A stretch of 64,000 nucleotides of DNA. Origin: Bacteroidota bacterium. Lineage in GTDB: Bacteria > Bacteroidota > Bacteroidia > Bacteroidales > UBA7960. Shown in pieces: positions 1 to 8,358 of the stretch. Positions within the stretch are counted from its first letter, which is position 1, and every line of letters starts with the position of its first letter. The stretch is from contig RECE01000241.1 of assembly GCA_007694165.1 (NCBI GenBank), positions 1-64,000 of the forward strand, given 5' to 3'. The translations under genes were made by a program, and so were the position numbers. The notes beneath the pieces are model-generated. The model had not been told where the DNA came from and ran no database searches. It worked only from the letters and a program-made list of their open reading frames with translations.

Positions 1-384
1 GGACGAGAACCATGTAATTATTTACACTGCTCTTGCCCGGTCGGGACTCCAGGTTCCCGTCCGGGCTAATATAATGCTCCACTCAATTAGTCCGGAGGCG
101 AGCTGGAAGTCGCCACCGGACGAGAACCATGTAATTATTTACACTGCTCTTGCCCGGTCGGGACTCCAAGCTCCCGTCCGGGCTAAGACAATGCACCACA
201 TTTTAATCCGGAGGCGAGCTGGAAGTCGCCACCGGACGAGAACCATAGCCTTGTTGTAACTACACTGTGCGGAGTTTAGTGGCGGGGTCACTGGAAGTGG
301 CCCCGTCACAAGAAGACGAGCTGGAAGTCGTCTAACTACTGCGCGGAGTTTAGGTGACGGGGTGACTAAGGCTCACCCCATCAC
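1..384. repeat. Array of imperfect hairpins in degenerate ~117-bp tandem units
   Basis: Two near-identical units begin at 1 and 118 and a third, diverging copy begins at 234. Seven inverted repeats follow one another: 35-66, 91-120, 152-183, 207-236, 279-309, 314-333 and 354-384. Stems differ in sequence but stay paired, while the loops resemble each other: CTGGAAG occurs in four of them, and the reverse complements of the loops at 47 and 164 are related. The word GCGGAGTTTAG also occurs twice (about 269 and 342). The track ORF at 74-259 only reads through these repeats and is not taken as a gene. The array runs off the left edge, so its full size is unknown. Confidence 0.85.
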
Positions 385-400
385 TAAAACTGCAAATATA

Positions 401-432
401 AAAAGCCCCCTGACTTAGCATCAGCGGGGCTT
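401..432 (-). terminator. Intrinsic terminator after the EF-G paralogue
   Basis: Stem AAGCCCCCTGA / TCAGCGGGGCTT with a short loop. On the minus strand it is followed by TTTTTATATTTG. It lies 25 bases past the EF-G-like stop codon and separates that gene from the hairpin array. Confidence 0.75.
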
Positions 433-456
433 CTATTGTTAGCGAATTTAGAAAGA

Positions 457-2592
457 CTAATCTTCTTCTTCCTGTTCTGCTTCGTATGCTTTGAGCAGTT
501 TGTCCTGCACATCTGCGGGCACTTGCTGGTATTCGGCATATTTCATGCCATACATACCGCGTCCACTGGTGAGTGAGCTCAAAGTAGTAGAGAACTTATT
601 CATTTCTGCCAGCGGAACTTTTGCTTTGATGATCTGATAGTTTCCTTCGGAGTCCATACCCATAATGATGGCGCGGCGTCCCTGAAGGTCGGTCATTACA
701 TCACCCATTTTGTCCTCGGGTACCATAACTTCAACGTCATAAATAGGTTCAAGAATTTTGGGACCAGCGTTTTTAAATGCTTCGCGGAAAGCATTTCTAC
801 CGGCAAGCTTAAAAGATATTTCATTGGAGTCGACCGGGTGCATTTTACCGTCGTAAACATTTACAACGATATCACGTGCATAAGAACCGGTAAGTGGACC
901 TTCTTCGATTTTTTCCATGATTCCTTTGAGGATGGCAGGCATAAAGCGCGCATCGATAGAACCCCCAACAATACAGCTGTTAAATACAAGCTTTCCACCC
1001 CAATCCAGTTCGTGAATGTCCTGGCCACGCACCGGAAATTCGGTCTGGTTGGCCATTCCTTCATAGTAGGGTTCAATCATCATATGTACCTCTCCAAACT
1101 GACCTGCACCACCAGACTGCTTCTTGTGACGGTAAGTGGCTTTGGCATTTTTGGTGATGGTTTCCCTGTAAGGAATTCTGGGAGAGAAGTACTCGATTCC
1201 TACCTTATTGATATTTTCGATCATCCATTTGGCCACGTTGAGGTGCAATTCACCCTGTCCCGAAATAATAACCTGCCTGAGCTCCTTGGAATGTTCATAG
1301 TTGAGCGTGGGGTCGATATTGTTCATTTCCTTGAGCACTCCGGCGAGTTTTTCTTCGTCAGCAGTATTTTTTGCTTTTACCGCCTGGCGGATTTTAGCAT
1401 CAGGAAAAATAATAGGCGCTACAGCCAATCCCTGGTTTTTACCGGTAGTAAGGGTCGTGTTGGTACGGCTGTCTTTAAGTTTAATGGTGGCAGCGATATC
1501 TCCGGCAACAACTTTTTCAATTTTCTGACGGTTTTTACCTGCTACAGCAAACAACTGCGAGAGTCTCTCTTTAGACCCGGTTGTGCTGTTAACAAGGTCA
1601 ATAGCTTCGGTGATGGTTCCATCGTACACCTTGAAGAATGAAATTTCTCCCAGGTGGGTCTCAATGGCGGTTTTGAAAATAAGGGCCGTTGCAGGTGCTG
1701 CAGGATCCAGTGAAAGTTCTTTGTCTTCTGTGGTTTTTTCTTTGACAACCTCATCAGGAGCAGGCAGACTGGCAGCAACAAAATCAAGAAAGCGGGCAAC
1801 GCCCTGATTGTGCTTGGCAGAAACACAGAATAAGGGGAACATGGTGCGGGTTGCTATTCCCTGTTTAATGCCCTGAGCAAGCTCTTCGGGAGTAAGGCTG
1901 CCATTTTCGAAGAAGTTTTCCATTAGGGCTTCATCGCTTTCGGCCGCCGCCTCAATAATCGCATTCTGATATTCTTCGGCCTTGTCCTTCTCTGATGCCG
2001 GAATGTCAGTGATTTCAGGAGTTCCTCCATCTTTGGGGAATTTGTACATTTTCATTTCCAGTACATCTACTATGCTATCAAAGCCAATACCAGCATTAAC
2101 AGGAAACTGCGCAGGAATTATCTTGTCTCCAAACTGGGTTTTCAGTTGCCTGATAGCTTCATCAAAATTGGCTTTTTCATGGTCAAGCTGATTAAGCACA
2201 AACACTGCAGGCTTTTCAAGGCGGTTGATTTGTCTCCAGGTAATCTCTGTTCCTACTTCCACACCATTTTGTGCGTTTATAACCATCACAGCAGTATCAG
2301 CAACTTTCAACGCGGCAATTACCTCTCCGATGAAATCATCGAATCCGGGGGTATCAATGATATTGATTTTCTTTCCGGCAAATTCGGAATACATCACAGT
2401 TGAAAAAACAGAAGCCTGACGTTCAAGCTCGATTTCTCTATAGTCAGAAACGGAGTTTTTATCATCAACAGATCCCCTGCGGTTTATCACACCTCCCTCA
2501 AAAATCATGGCCTCTGCCAGGGTGGTTTTGCCGGATTTTGTGCCTCCGGTCAATGCAATATTCTTAATCTCGTTAGTTTGATATACTTTCAT
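457..2592 (-). CDS. Elongation factor G paralogue (EF-G2-like), His-to-Phe in G3
   Basis: Ribosomal translocase of the EF-G family, acting on the cytoplasmic ribosome. The 711 residues hold the normal domain order: G domain (about 1-290), domain II, then domains III-V with the EF-G C-terminal region. The P-loop is GGTKSGKTT (16-24) and G4 is NQLD (134-137) instead of NKxD. G3 reads DTPGFDDF (80-87), so Phe84 replaces the catalytic His of DTPGHVDF. In Bacteroides thetaiotaomicron an EF-G paralogue without GTPase activity (EF-G2) supports translation under carbon limitation; this protein may be its counterpart (inference). No ribosomal genes flank it, unlike canonical fusA. Start ATG gives MKVYQTNEIKN, close before the P-loop. 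Confidence 0.9.
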   Translation of the reverse strand: MKVYQTNEIKNIALTGGTKSGKTTLAEAMIFEGGVINRRGSVDDKNSVSDYREIELERQASVFSTVMYSEFAGKKINIIDTPGFDDFIGEVIAALKVADTAVMVINAQNGVEVGTEITWRQINRLEKPAVFVLNQLDHEKANFDEAIRQLKTQFGDKIIPAQFPVNAGIGFDSIVDVLEMKMYKFPKDGGTPEITDIPASEKDKAEEYQNAIIEAAAESDEALMENFFENGSLTPEELAQGIKQGIATRTMFPLFCVSAKHNQGVARFLDFVAASLPAPDEVVKEKTTEDKELSLDPAAPATALIFKTAIETHLGEISFFKVYDGTITEAIDLVNSTTGSKERLSQLFAVAGKNRQKIEKVVAGDIAATIKLKDSRTNTTLTTGKNQGLAVAPIIFPDAKIRQAVKAKNTADEEKLAGVLKEMNNIDPTLNYEHSKELRQVIISGQGELHLNVAKWMIENINKVGIEYFSPRIPYRETITKNAKATYRHKKQSGGAGQFGEVHMMIEPYYEGMANQTEFPVRGQDIHELDWGGKLVFNSCIVGGSIDARFMPAILKGIMEKIEEGPLTGSYARDIVVNVYDGKMHPVDSNEISFKLAGRNAFREAFKNAGPKILEPIYDVEVMVPEDKMGDVMTDLQGRRAIIMGMDSEGNYQIIKAKVPLAEMNKFSTTLSSLTSGRGMYGMKYAEYQQVPADVQDKLLKAYEAEQEEED

Positions 2593-2806
2593 TTTGAATA
2601 AATTTTATGAACTGGTATATTTTGAATTCTGGTAATTATTATGTTTGAAATAAATCGCTTTACAGGATTTTCCCGGGCAATAGAGAAGTGAAAGTCTTAT
2701 TGCTTTACTGCTACACCATCAGGATTGCTTGATTCTTACTTTTTTCAAACCCCTGAAAAAAGTGGCTAAAGATAGGAAAAAACTACAAAGTACAGAAAAA
2801 AACAGA

Positions 2807-3721
2807 TTAAAATTTATACTCTACAAGTTGCTCAAATTCCTGCAGTCTCTTTTGAATATCTCCAGGACTCAACTGGGTGAGTTTTTCTGTGCCGAATTTC
2901 TCAACAGTGAAGCTTGCCATCGCAGAACCATAAATCACCGCACGCTTCATGTTTTCGAAACTTAGATCGCCGGTTTTGGCAATCCATCCCATAAATCCTC
3001 CGGCAAAAGTATCTCCTGCTCCGGTAGGGTCAAAAACCTCTTCCAGGGGCATGGCAGAAGCAAAAAAGATTTTGTCTTCATAAAACAGCAGGGCTCCATG
3101 CTCTCCTTTTTTTACAATCAGAAACTTTGGGCCCATGGTAAGTACTTTCCTGGCCGCTTTTACCAGTGAGTATTCGCCGGACAACTGCCTGGCTTCCTCA
3201 TCATTGATGGTAAGAACATCTACCATCTTCAATACTTCAAGCAAATCGTCAAGTGCAATATCCATCCAGAAATTCATTGTATCCATACAAATGAGTTTCG
3301 GACGGGTCGTCATTTGTTCAATTACCCGCTTTTGAATGGAGGGTGTGAGATTCCCCAGCATGAGGTACTCACTGTTTTTATAAGATTCGGGCAGAACAGG
3401 GTCAAAATCGGCCAGTACATTTAAATCTGTAACCAGCGTATCGCGGATGTTCATGTTTTCATGATACTTTCCCGCCCAGAAAAAAGTTTTGCCTTCAGGA
3501 ATGACCCTGATTCCTTCTGTGTCAATATTGTGTTTCTTCATCAAATCGAGATGGCTGGCAGGGAAATCTCCGCCAACTACAGACACGATACGTATATCAT
3601 CGATAAGATGACTTGCGGCCAGTCCGATATATGTTCCGGCACCACCTAAGATTTTTCCCGACTTCCCAAAAGGGGTTTCCACTTCGTCGAATGCAACAGT
3701 TCCTATTACTAATAAACTCAT
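2807..3721 (-). CDS. PfkB-family sugar/nucleoside kinase
   Basis: ATP-dependent kinase of the ribokinase/PfkB fold, 304 residues, full length. The N-terminus carries the substrate-side glycine motif (GGAGTYIGLAAS, about 26-37), and the C-terminal signature DPTGAGDTFAGGF (about 231-243) holds the anion hole and catalytic Asp (about 237). The substrate cannot be read from sequence; ribokinase-, adenosine kinase- and fructokinase-like members all fit. It stands alone between the EF-G paralogue and glmS, with a TAACTTTG -7 match 29 bases upstream of the start. An AT-rich stem (2742-2765) downstream may act as a weak terminator. Confidence 0.85.
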   Translation of the reverse strand: MSLLVIGTVAFDEVETPFGKSGKILGGAGTYIGLAASHLIDDIRIVSVVGGDFPASHLDLMKKHNIDTEGIRVIPEGKTFFWAGKYHENMNIRDTLVTDLNVLADFDPVLPESYKNSEYLMLGNLTPSIQKRVIEQMTTRPKLICMDTMNFWMDIALDDLLEVLKMVDVLTINDEEARQLSGEYSLVKAARKVLTMGPKFLIVKKGEHGALLFYEDKIFFASAMPLEEVFDPTGAGDTFAGGFMGWIAKTGDLSFENMKRAVIYGSAMASFTVEKFGTEKLTQLSPGDIQKRLQEFEQLVEYKF

Positions 3722-3749
3722 AGTTATATTAAGATTGATTTTTGATGGG

Positions 3750-3757
3750 CAAAGTTA
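3750..3757 (-). promoter_or_regulatory. Possible -7 element for the PfkB gene
   Basis: On the minus strand this reads TAACTTTG, an exact match to the Bacteroidota -7 pattern TAnnTTTG. No TTG is found at the expected -33 spacing, so it is only a half match. Confidence 0.35.
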
Positions 3758-3907
3758 TTATTTTAAATCAGTTATACCTAATACGGCATGGGTTGAAATT
3801 AAGAAGGGGTGGGCATTTTTCAAATCATTCTTCATTGAAAAAGAACTATTCCTGAGCCTCACCAACCCGTGTAAAAACGAAAAGTGCAGCGCCTTGAATT
3901 TGGAGCT

Positions 3908-3934
3908 AAAAAAAAACCCGCACATTGGCGGGTT
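3908..3934 (-). terminator. Intrinsic terminator after glmS
   Basis: Stem AACCCGC / GCGGGTT with loop ACATTG; on the minus strand it runs into an uninterrupted T tract. It lies 23 bases past the glmS stop and closes the glgA-like/DUF4270/glmS unit. Confidence 0.8.
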
Positions 3935-3956
3935 ATCATTCGTTTTATTAATTCGC

Positions 3957-5795
3957 TTACTCCACCGTAACGGATTTAGCGAGGTTACGTGGTTGGTCTA
4001 CATGACAGCCTCTCATTACTGCAATATGATAGGATAACAATTGCAAGGGAATGCTGGCCACGATAGGCACAAAGGCCTCATCTGTATCAGGGATTTCAAT
4101 CACGTAGTCAGCCATTTGGCTTACCACGGTATCGCCCTCAGTAACGATGGCCACAATAGAACCTTTGCGTGCCTTAACCTCTTGTATGTTGCTTATCACC
4201 TTGTCGTATGAACCTTTGCGGGTGGCAATAATCACCACAGGCATATTGGCATCAATGAGGGCAATGGGGCCATGTTTCATTTCTGCTGCCGGATACCCTT
4301 CGGCATGTATATAGGAAATCTCTTTTAGTTTAAGCGCTCCTTCCAGTGCAAGGGGAAAATTATACCCCCTGCCCAGGTAAAGAAAATTCTGGGCAAACTT
4401 GAACGTCTTGGATATTTCCAGTATCTGCTGATTCACTTTCAGGGCCTTTTCCACTTTGGCTGGCAAAGATTCCATTTCAGCCAGCAGCTGATAATAACGA
4501 TTTTTGGGTATAGACCCTTTCTTGTTGGCAATAGATAGGGCCAGCAGTCCGAGAACTGTTACCTGTGCGGTAAATGCTTTGGTAGATGCTACTCCTATTT
4601 CAGGTCCGGCATGCGTATAGGATCCGGCGTGTGTGGCACGGGCGATGGAAGAACCCACCACATTGCAAATGCCGATAATGGTTGCACCTCTTGATTTGGC
4701 CATTTCAATAGCAGCAAGCGTATCTGCAGTTTCTCCTGACTGGCTGATGGCAATTACAATATCATCTTCGTATATAACAGGGTTGCGATACCTGAACTCT
4801 GAAGCGTACTCCACTTCAACGGGTATGCGTGCAAAATCTTCGATCATATATTCACCCACCAAACCGGCGTGCCATGAAGTGCCGCAAGCTACAATAATTA
4901 TACGTCTGGCATTGATGAACTTTTGCTCGTAATCGATAATACCTCCCAGGGTAACGATTCCTTTTGCTGCATTGAGCCTTCCGCGCATAGAATCTTTGAT
5001 GGAGCGGGGTTGCTCATAGATTTCCTTCAGCATAAAGTGGGGAAAACCTCCTTTTTCAATGGCTGAAAGCTGCATCTCCAGTTTCTGGATGTAGGGATGT
5101 TTTTCTTTGTTGCGAATGGTCTTTATTTTCAACTCGCCGGCCCTGTTTATCGTTGCAACTTCTTCGTCATCAAGATAAACAACATTCTTGGTATACTCAA
5201 CGATAGGAGTTGCATCAGATGCAATAAAAAACTCACCTTCGCCGATCCCAATTACCAGGGGACTGCCTTTTTTGGCAGCAATAAGCATGTCGGGCTGGTT
5301 TTTATCTATTACCACGATAGCATAAGCTCCAACAACCTGGTTGAGGGATATTCTTACGGCTTCCAGTAAGTCAACACCTTCATTGTGCTGGATGTCTTCA
5401 ATGAGGTGAATCAATACCTCTGTATCGGTTTCACTGCTGAAGTGATGATTGCGGTTGATCAGCTCCTCTTTAAGACTGCCGTAATTCTCAATGATTCCAT
5501 TGTGGATGATGGCAAGATTTTTTGTTTCGCTGTAATGCGGATGTGCATTTACGTCATTGGGCTCACCATGTGTTGCCCATCGGGTATGCGCAATACCCAA
5601 AGTGCCCGAAAGATCGACCCCCTGAAGCATTCTTTCCAGGTCAGAAACTTTACCATGGCTTTTAAAAACTTTAAGGTCCTCGTTCAAAAGCGCTACTCCG
5701 GCACTGTCATATCCACGGTATTCCAACCTTTTCAGGCCCTTTATGAGAATTGGGTATGCTTCTTTGGAGCCAATATATCCTACTATTCCACACAT
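3957..5795 (-). CDS. glmS: Glutamine-fructose-6-phosphate aminotransferase (isomerizing)
   Basis: Makes glucosamine 6-phosphate from fructose 6-phosphate and glutamine, the first step towards UDP-GlcNAc for peptidoglycan and LPS. The 612 residues are full length. N-terminal glutaminase: MCGIVGYIG with nucleophile Cys2, then HTRWATHG. Two SIS isomerase domains follow (ISQSGETADTL; GPEIGVASTKAFTAQ), ending in the family C-terminus DQPRNLAKSVTVE. Only 11 bases separate it from the DUF4270 stop, so it is probably cotranscribed from the glgA-like gene. No glmS ribozyme is expected in this phylum and no room exists for one upstream. Confidence 0.97.
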   Translation of the reverse strand: MCGIVGYIGSKEAYPILIKGLKRLEYRGYDSAGVALLNEDLKVFKSHGKVSDLERMLQGVDLSGTLGIAHTRWATHGEPNDVNAHPHYSETKNLAIIHNGIIENYGSLKEELINRNHHFSSETDTEVLIHLIEDIQHNEGVDLLEAVRISLNQVVGAYAIVVIDKNQPDMLIAAKKGSPLVIGIGEGEFFIASDATPIVEYTKNVVYLDDEEVATINRAGELKIKTIRNKEKHPYIQKLEMQLSAIEKGGFPHFMLKEIYEQPRSIKDSMRGRLNAAKGIVTLGGIIDYEQKFINARRIIIVACGTSWHAGLVGEYMIEDFARIPVEVEYASEFRYRNPVIYEDDIVIAISQSGETADTLAAIEMAKSRGATIIGICNVVGSSIARATHAGSYTHAGPEIGVASTKAFTAQVTVLGLLALSIANKKGSIPKNRYYQLLAEMESLPAKVEKALKVNQQILEISKTFKFAQNFLYLGRGYNFPLALEGALKLKEISYIHAEGYPAAEMKHGPIALIDANMPVVIIATRKGSYDKVISNIQEVKARKGSIVAIVTEGDTVVSQMADYVIEIPDTDEAFVPIVASIPLQLLSYHIAVMRGCHVDQPRNLAKSVTVE

Positions 5796-5806
5796 TATCT
5801 GCTCTG

Positions 5807-7225
5807 TTAATTGGTATTGGGTTGGGTGTATCTTATTTCCAGGCGAAGAGGTTGTTCCCTTCCTGGTCCTTTCAAAACTACTCTTCCGGCGTTTTGCGCC
5901 GACCCGCTAACCCTGAGGTAAAGGGGTGTATTCAGATTCGCATCTTCAATTACATTTTGCAGATGCCTGGTAATGTTGAAAGAATATTCTCTTTTTTCGG
6001 CATCCAATAAACCACCGAAGTAACCAGGACCAACAAACTGATCCGCAAGATTGGTTAAAACGCCGGGCCGTAAGGGGTCCTCCCTGAAAAGAATGAGGCT
6101 GCGGGCCAGTTCAAGGGTGTCCTGCAAATACTCATCATCCACAGGAATAATAAGCCTTGCGGAGTTAATCGCAATATCCCCCTGGGATCCTTGCATGAAG
6201 TCTTGTATGAACGGCATTTGGATTTTTACCCTAAAGTTGGACATGGATTGTACAAATAACAAGCTGTCTCCCTGGAGGGTATCACCTTCAAAAATTTGTG
6301 CTCTGATGTTATTATCAACAAACTCATGGTCAAAGTTTTGGTAATGACTGAATCTTCTTCCCACGGGATCGTCCAGGAAAAAATCGAGGGTGTGTTGATT
6401 GGTTCCCTCTAGTGTGCCATAATAGATGCTCAGTCTTGAGCCGCTGTTTCTAAGGTTGAAATACAGCATAGAGCCGGGTTGTTCAAGTTCCTCCATAGAT
6501 ATATAGAGCCCTTTGAAATATGCCCTGAACTGATCATTGATAGTAATTTGATTGAGAGAATCCCTGTCGTCGATAAATCTTTTCCCAAACTCCGTGTCGA
6601 GTCTTATTCTCAGTTGTGCCGGTGCAGGTATACTGTCTTCTCCCAACCAAACGGTATCGGTTGGAAGGGGTATAAAAGAAGGATTGTAAACCATGATTTC
6701 ATCGCGGATGGCAAGCTCACGGTTTGACCAGACACTATCGCTGGGAACAATCTCATTTAACTCAAAAACCCTTACGTAATGAGATTGGGTGATATCCCCA
6801 AAGTACCCATTATAAACCATACTCAAAATTACAGAGTCGATCCTGAGGGAGTCGGGATGAATTTCTCTGATAACGGGAGGCAGACTCCTGGGCAAAACTT
6901 CGGTGTAAATGCTCGCTCTGGTTTTTCCAAAAACCGGATCGTTGATAAAGCCCAGCAAGCTGAGGTCATTTTGATGGGTGAGCAATGAATCCTCAATCTG
7001 GGTGTAAGCAATCAGGGAAATGGTGTCGGTTGAGTTTGATTGCAGGGGATTGTTTATGAGGTCAAGACCAATTTCATCAAGTTCATTGCAGGCAATGAAT
7101 GAAAGGCTGGTAGCCAGTATTGCTGCAAAAATGAATGAATTTAAACGGAAAAAACCCCGGTAAAACCGGGGATTAGGGATATTTTTCAAAGCTATTTTTG
7201 ATTTGGAGTTAATTATTTTTATCAT
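5807..7225 (-). CDS. DUF4270-family lipoprotein
   Basis: Bacteroidota-specific surface or outer-membrane lipoprotein of unknown function, 472 residues. A hydrophobic stretch (about 30-45) ends in FIAC, a lipobox, followed by NELDEIGLDL, the typical DUF4270 beginning. The rest is beta-rich with no catalytic motif that I recognise. It sits between the glgA-like gene and glmS, a neighbourhood I recall from related genomes. A TACCTTTG -7 match (7245-7252) lies 19 bases upstream of the ATG. The first 26 codons span a strong terminator-like hairpin, so the stretch before the signal peptide is odd and the start is less certain. Confidence 0.8.
   Translation of the reverse strand: MIKIINSKSKIALKNIPNPRFYRGFFRLNSFIFAAILATSLSFIACNELDEIGLDLINNPLQSNSTDTISLIAYTQIEDSLLTHQNDLSLLGFINDPVFGKTRASIYTEVLPRSLPPVIREIHPDSLRIDSVILSMVYNGYFGDITQSHYVRVFELNEIVPSDSVWSNRELAIRDEIMVYNPSFIPLPTDTVWLGEDSIPAPAQLRIRLDTEFGKRFIDDRDSLNQITINDQFRAYFKGLYISMEELEQPGSMLYFNLRNSGSRLSIYYGTLEGTNQHTLDFFLDDPVGRRFSHYQNFDHEFVDNNIRAQIFEGDTLQGDSLLFVQSMSNFRVKIQMPFIQDFMQGSQGDIAINSARLIIPVDDEYLQDTLELARSLILFREDPLRPGVLTNLADQFVGPGYFGGLLDAEKREYSFNITRHLQNVIEDANLNTPLYLRVSGSAQNAGRVVLKGPGREQPLRLEIRYTQPNTN
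7149..7171 (-). terminator. Terminator-like hairpin inside the 5' end of the DUF4270 gene
   Basis: Minus-strand CCCCGG-TTTTA-CCGGGG followed by TTTTTT. The form is a classic intrinsic terminator, but it lies within codons about 18-26 of the predicted reading frame, just ahead of the signal peptide. It could be an attenuator between the glgA-like gene and DUF4270. Confidence 0.5.
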
Positions 7226-7261
7226 CTTTTACGTAAACAAAACGCAAAGGTATGGTAAAAA

Positions 7262-8089
7262 TTATTGCGTGAGTACAGATTCATGAACAATAATTTCGTC
7301 ATAGAACTCATTGTAGGCATCCATGTAGTTTTCAGGATTTTGGTATGCCAGAACAGGCTTACCGGATTCTCTGACGTAGGCCTCCAGCTCAGGATTGATT
7401 TTTTCGCTGCCAAAAATGATACCATCAGAATAATCAATAGCGGTTTTGCTGAGATTAATAAAAGAAGGATCTGTAAGTTTGGGAGTAAATTCTTCGCCAA
7501 CACCCTGGGTTTTAAACTTCTGTGATATCTTGTCGCTGAGATTTCCTTCAAAGCCATCGTCATAAATAGAGTAAATAACTTTGGTGTCGGAAAACATTCC
7601 TGAATCCTTTAGAGCAACTTTCACATAAACGGGCATAAGCGCAGTGAACCACCCGTTGCAATGAACAATATTGGGGGCCCAGCTGAGTTTTTTAACGGTT
7701 TCAATTACTCCGCGGGTAAAAAAGATGGCTCTTTCATCGTTGTCGACAAACATCTTTCCTGTTTTATCCAAAACCGTAAACTTACGTTTGAAAAAATCAT
7801 CATTGTCGATGAAATAGATTTGCATCCTTGCAGACTGAATGGAGGCTACTTTAATGATGAGAGGGTGGTCGGTATCGTTAATTACCAGGTTCATCCCTGA
7901 GAGGCGTATTACTTCATGCAGCTGGTTTCTCCTTTCGTTGATATTGCCGAAACGTGGCATGAAAGTTCTGATTTCTTTTCCCCTATCCTGAATTCCTTGA
8001 GGTAGTTGCCTCCCTATGAGGCTTTTGTGGGTTTCTTTCAAATATGGGGTGATTTCCTGCTGAACAAAAAGAACTTTGGGTTTTTCCAT
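7262..8089 (-). CDS. Glycogen/starch synthase-like N-terminal domain protein
   Basis: Resembles only the N-terminal Rossmann half of GT5 glycogen synthases: MEKPKVLFVQQEITPYL, then FMPRFG, then NIVHCNGWFTALMP (the usual HxHDW region). At 275 residues the C-terminal nucleotide-binding half is missing, and the N-terminal KxGGL motif is replaced by KETHKSL, so glycogen synthase activity is doubtful. Short versions like this next to panC are familiar in Bacteroidota. The track ORF begins 22 codons earlier, but MEKPK at 8089 is the family-like start and fits the promoter at 8125-8155. Function unknown. Confidence 0.8.
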   Translation of the reverse strand: MEKPKVLFVQQEITPYLKETHKSLIGRQLPQGIQDRGKEIRTFMPRFGNINERRNQLHEVIRLSGMNLVINDTDHPLIIKVASIQSARMQIYFIDNDDFFKRKFTVLDKTGKMFVDNDERAIFFTRGVIETVKKLSWAPNIVHCNGWFTALMPVYVKVALKDSGMFSDTKVIYSIYDDGFEGNLSDKISQKFKTQGVGEEFTPKLTDPSFINLSKTAIDYSDGIIFGSEKINPELEAYVRESGKPVLAYQNPENYMDAYNEFYDEIIVHESVLTQ

Positions 8090-8124
8090 AAATGCTTTAT
8101 ATTGACTGTTAGTAAAATAGTATG

Positions 8125-8155
8125 CAAAGGTACACTTTTTTTTGCTATTTCTCAA
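8125..8155 (-). promoter_or_regulatory. Promoter of the glgA-like/DUF4270/glmS unit
   Basis: Minus strand TTG (8153-8155), 20-base spacer, TACCTTTG (8125-8132): a full match to the Bacteroidota consensus. It overlaps the divergent panC promoter. Confidence 0.6.
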
Positions 8156-8173
8156 ATTATTACATTAGCTTTG
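8142..8173 (+). promoter_or_regulatory. Promoter of panC
   Basis: TTG (8142-8144), 21-base spacer, TAGCTTTG (8166-8173). It predicts a leader of about 180 bases before the panC start. The -33 elements of this and the opposite promoter lie within 14 bases of each other. Confidence 0.55.
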
Positions 8174-8358
8174 CCGGCTTATTCAAAACCTTACCCGAAG
8201 CACAGTAAAACGCTAAGGGATAACCTGTTAACAATATACGCAAATCCTGTTGCCATGGGTAAACCCACGATTAAAGCAACGTTGAACCAAAAAATGCAGA
8301 TAAAAATTTACACCAATGCCTTTTGTCTTTTGAATTGTACTCCAAAATAAACTTACGC

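Noticed and set aside
74-259. 61-residue ORF over the left-edge repeats
   Set aside because: It reads through the hairpin repeats; its residues repeat because the DNA does, and no start signal is seen.
838-1641. 267-residue plus-strand ORF inside the EF-G paralogue
   Set aside because: Shadow of a strongly recognised gene on the other strand.
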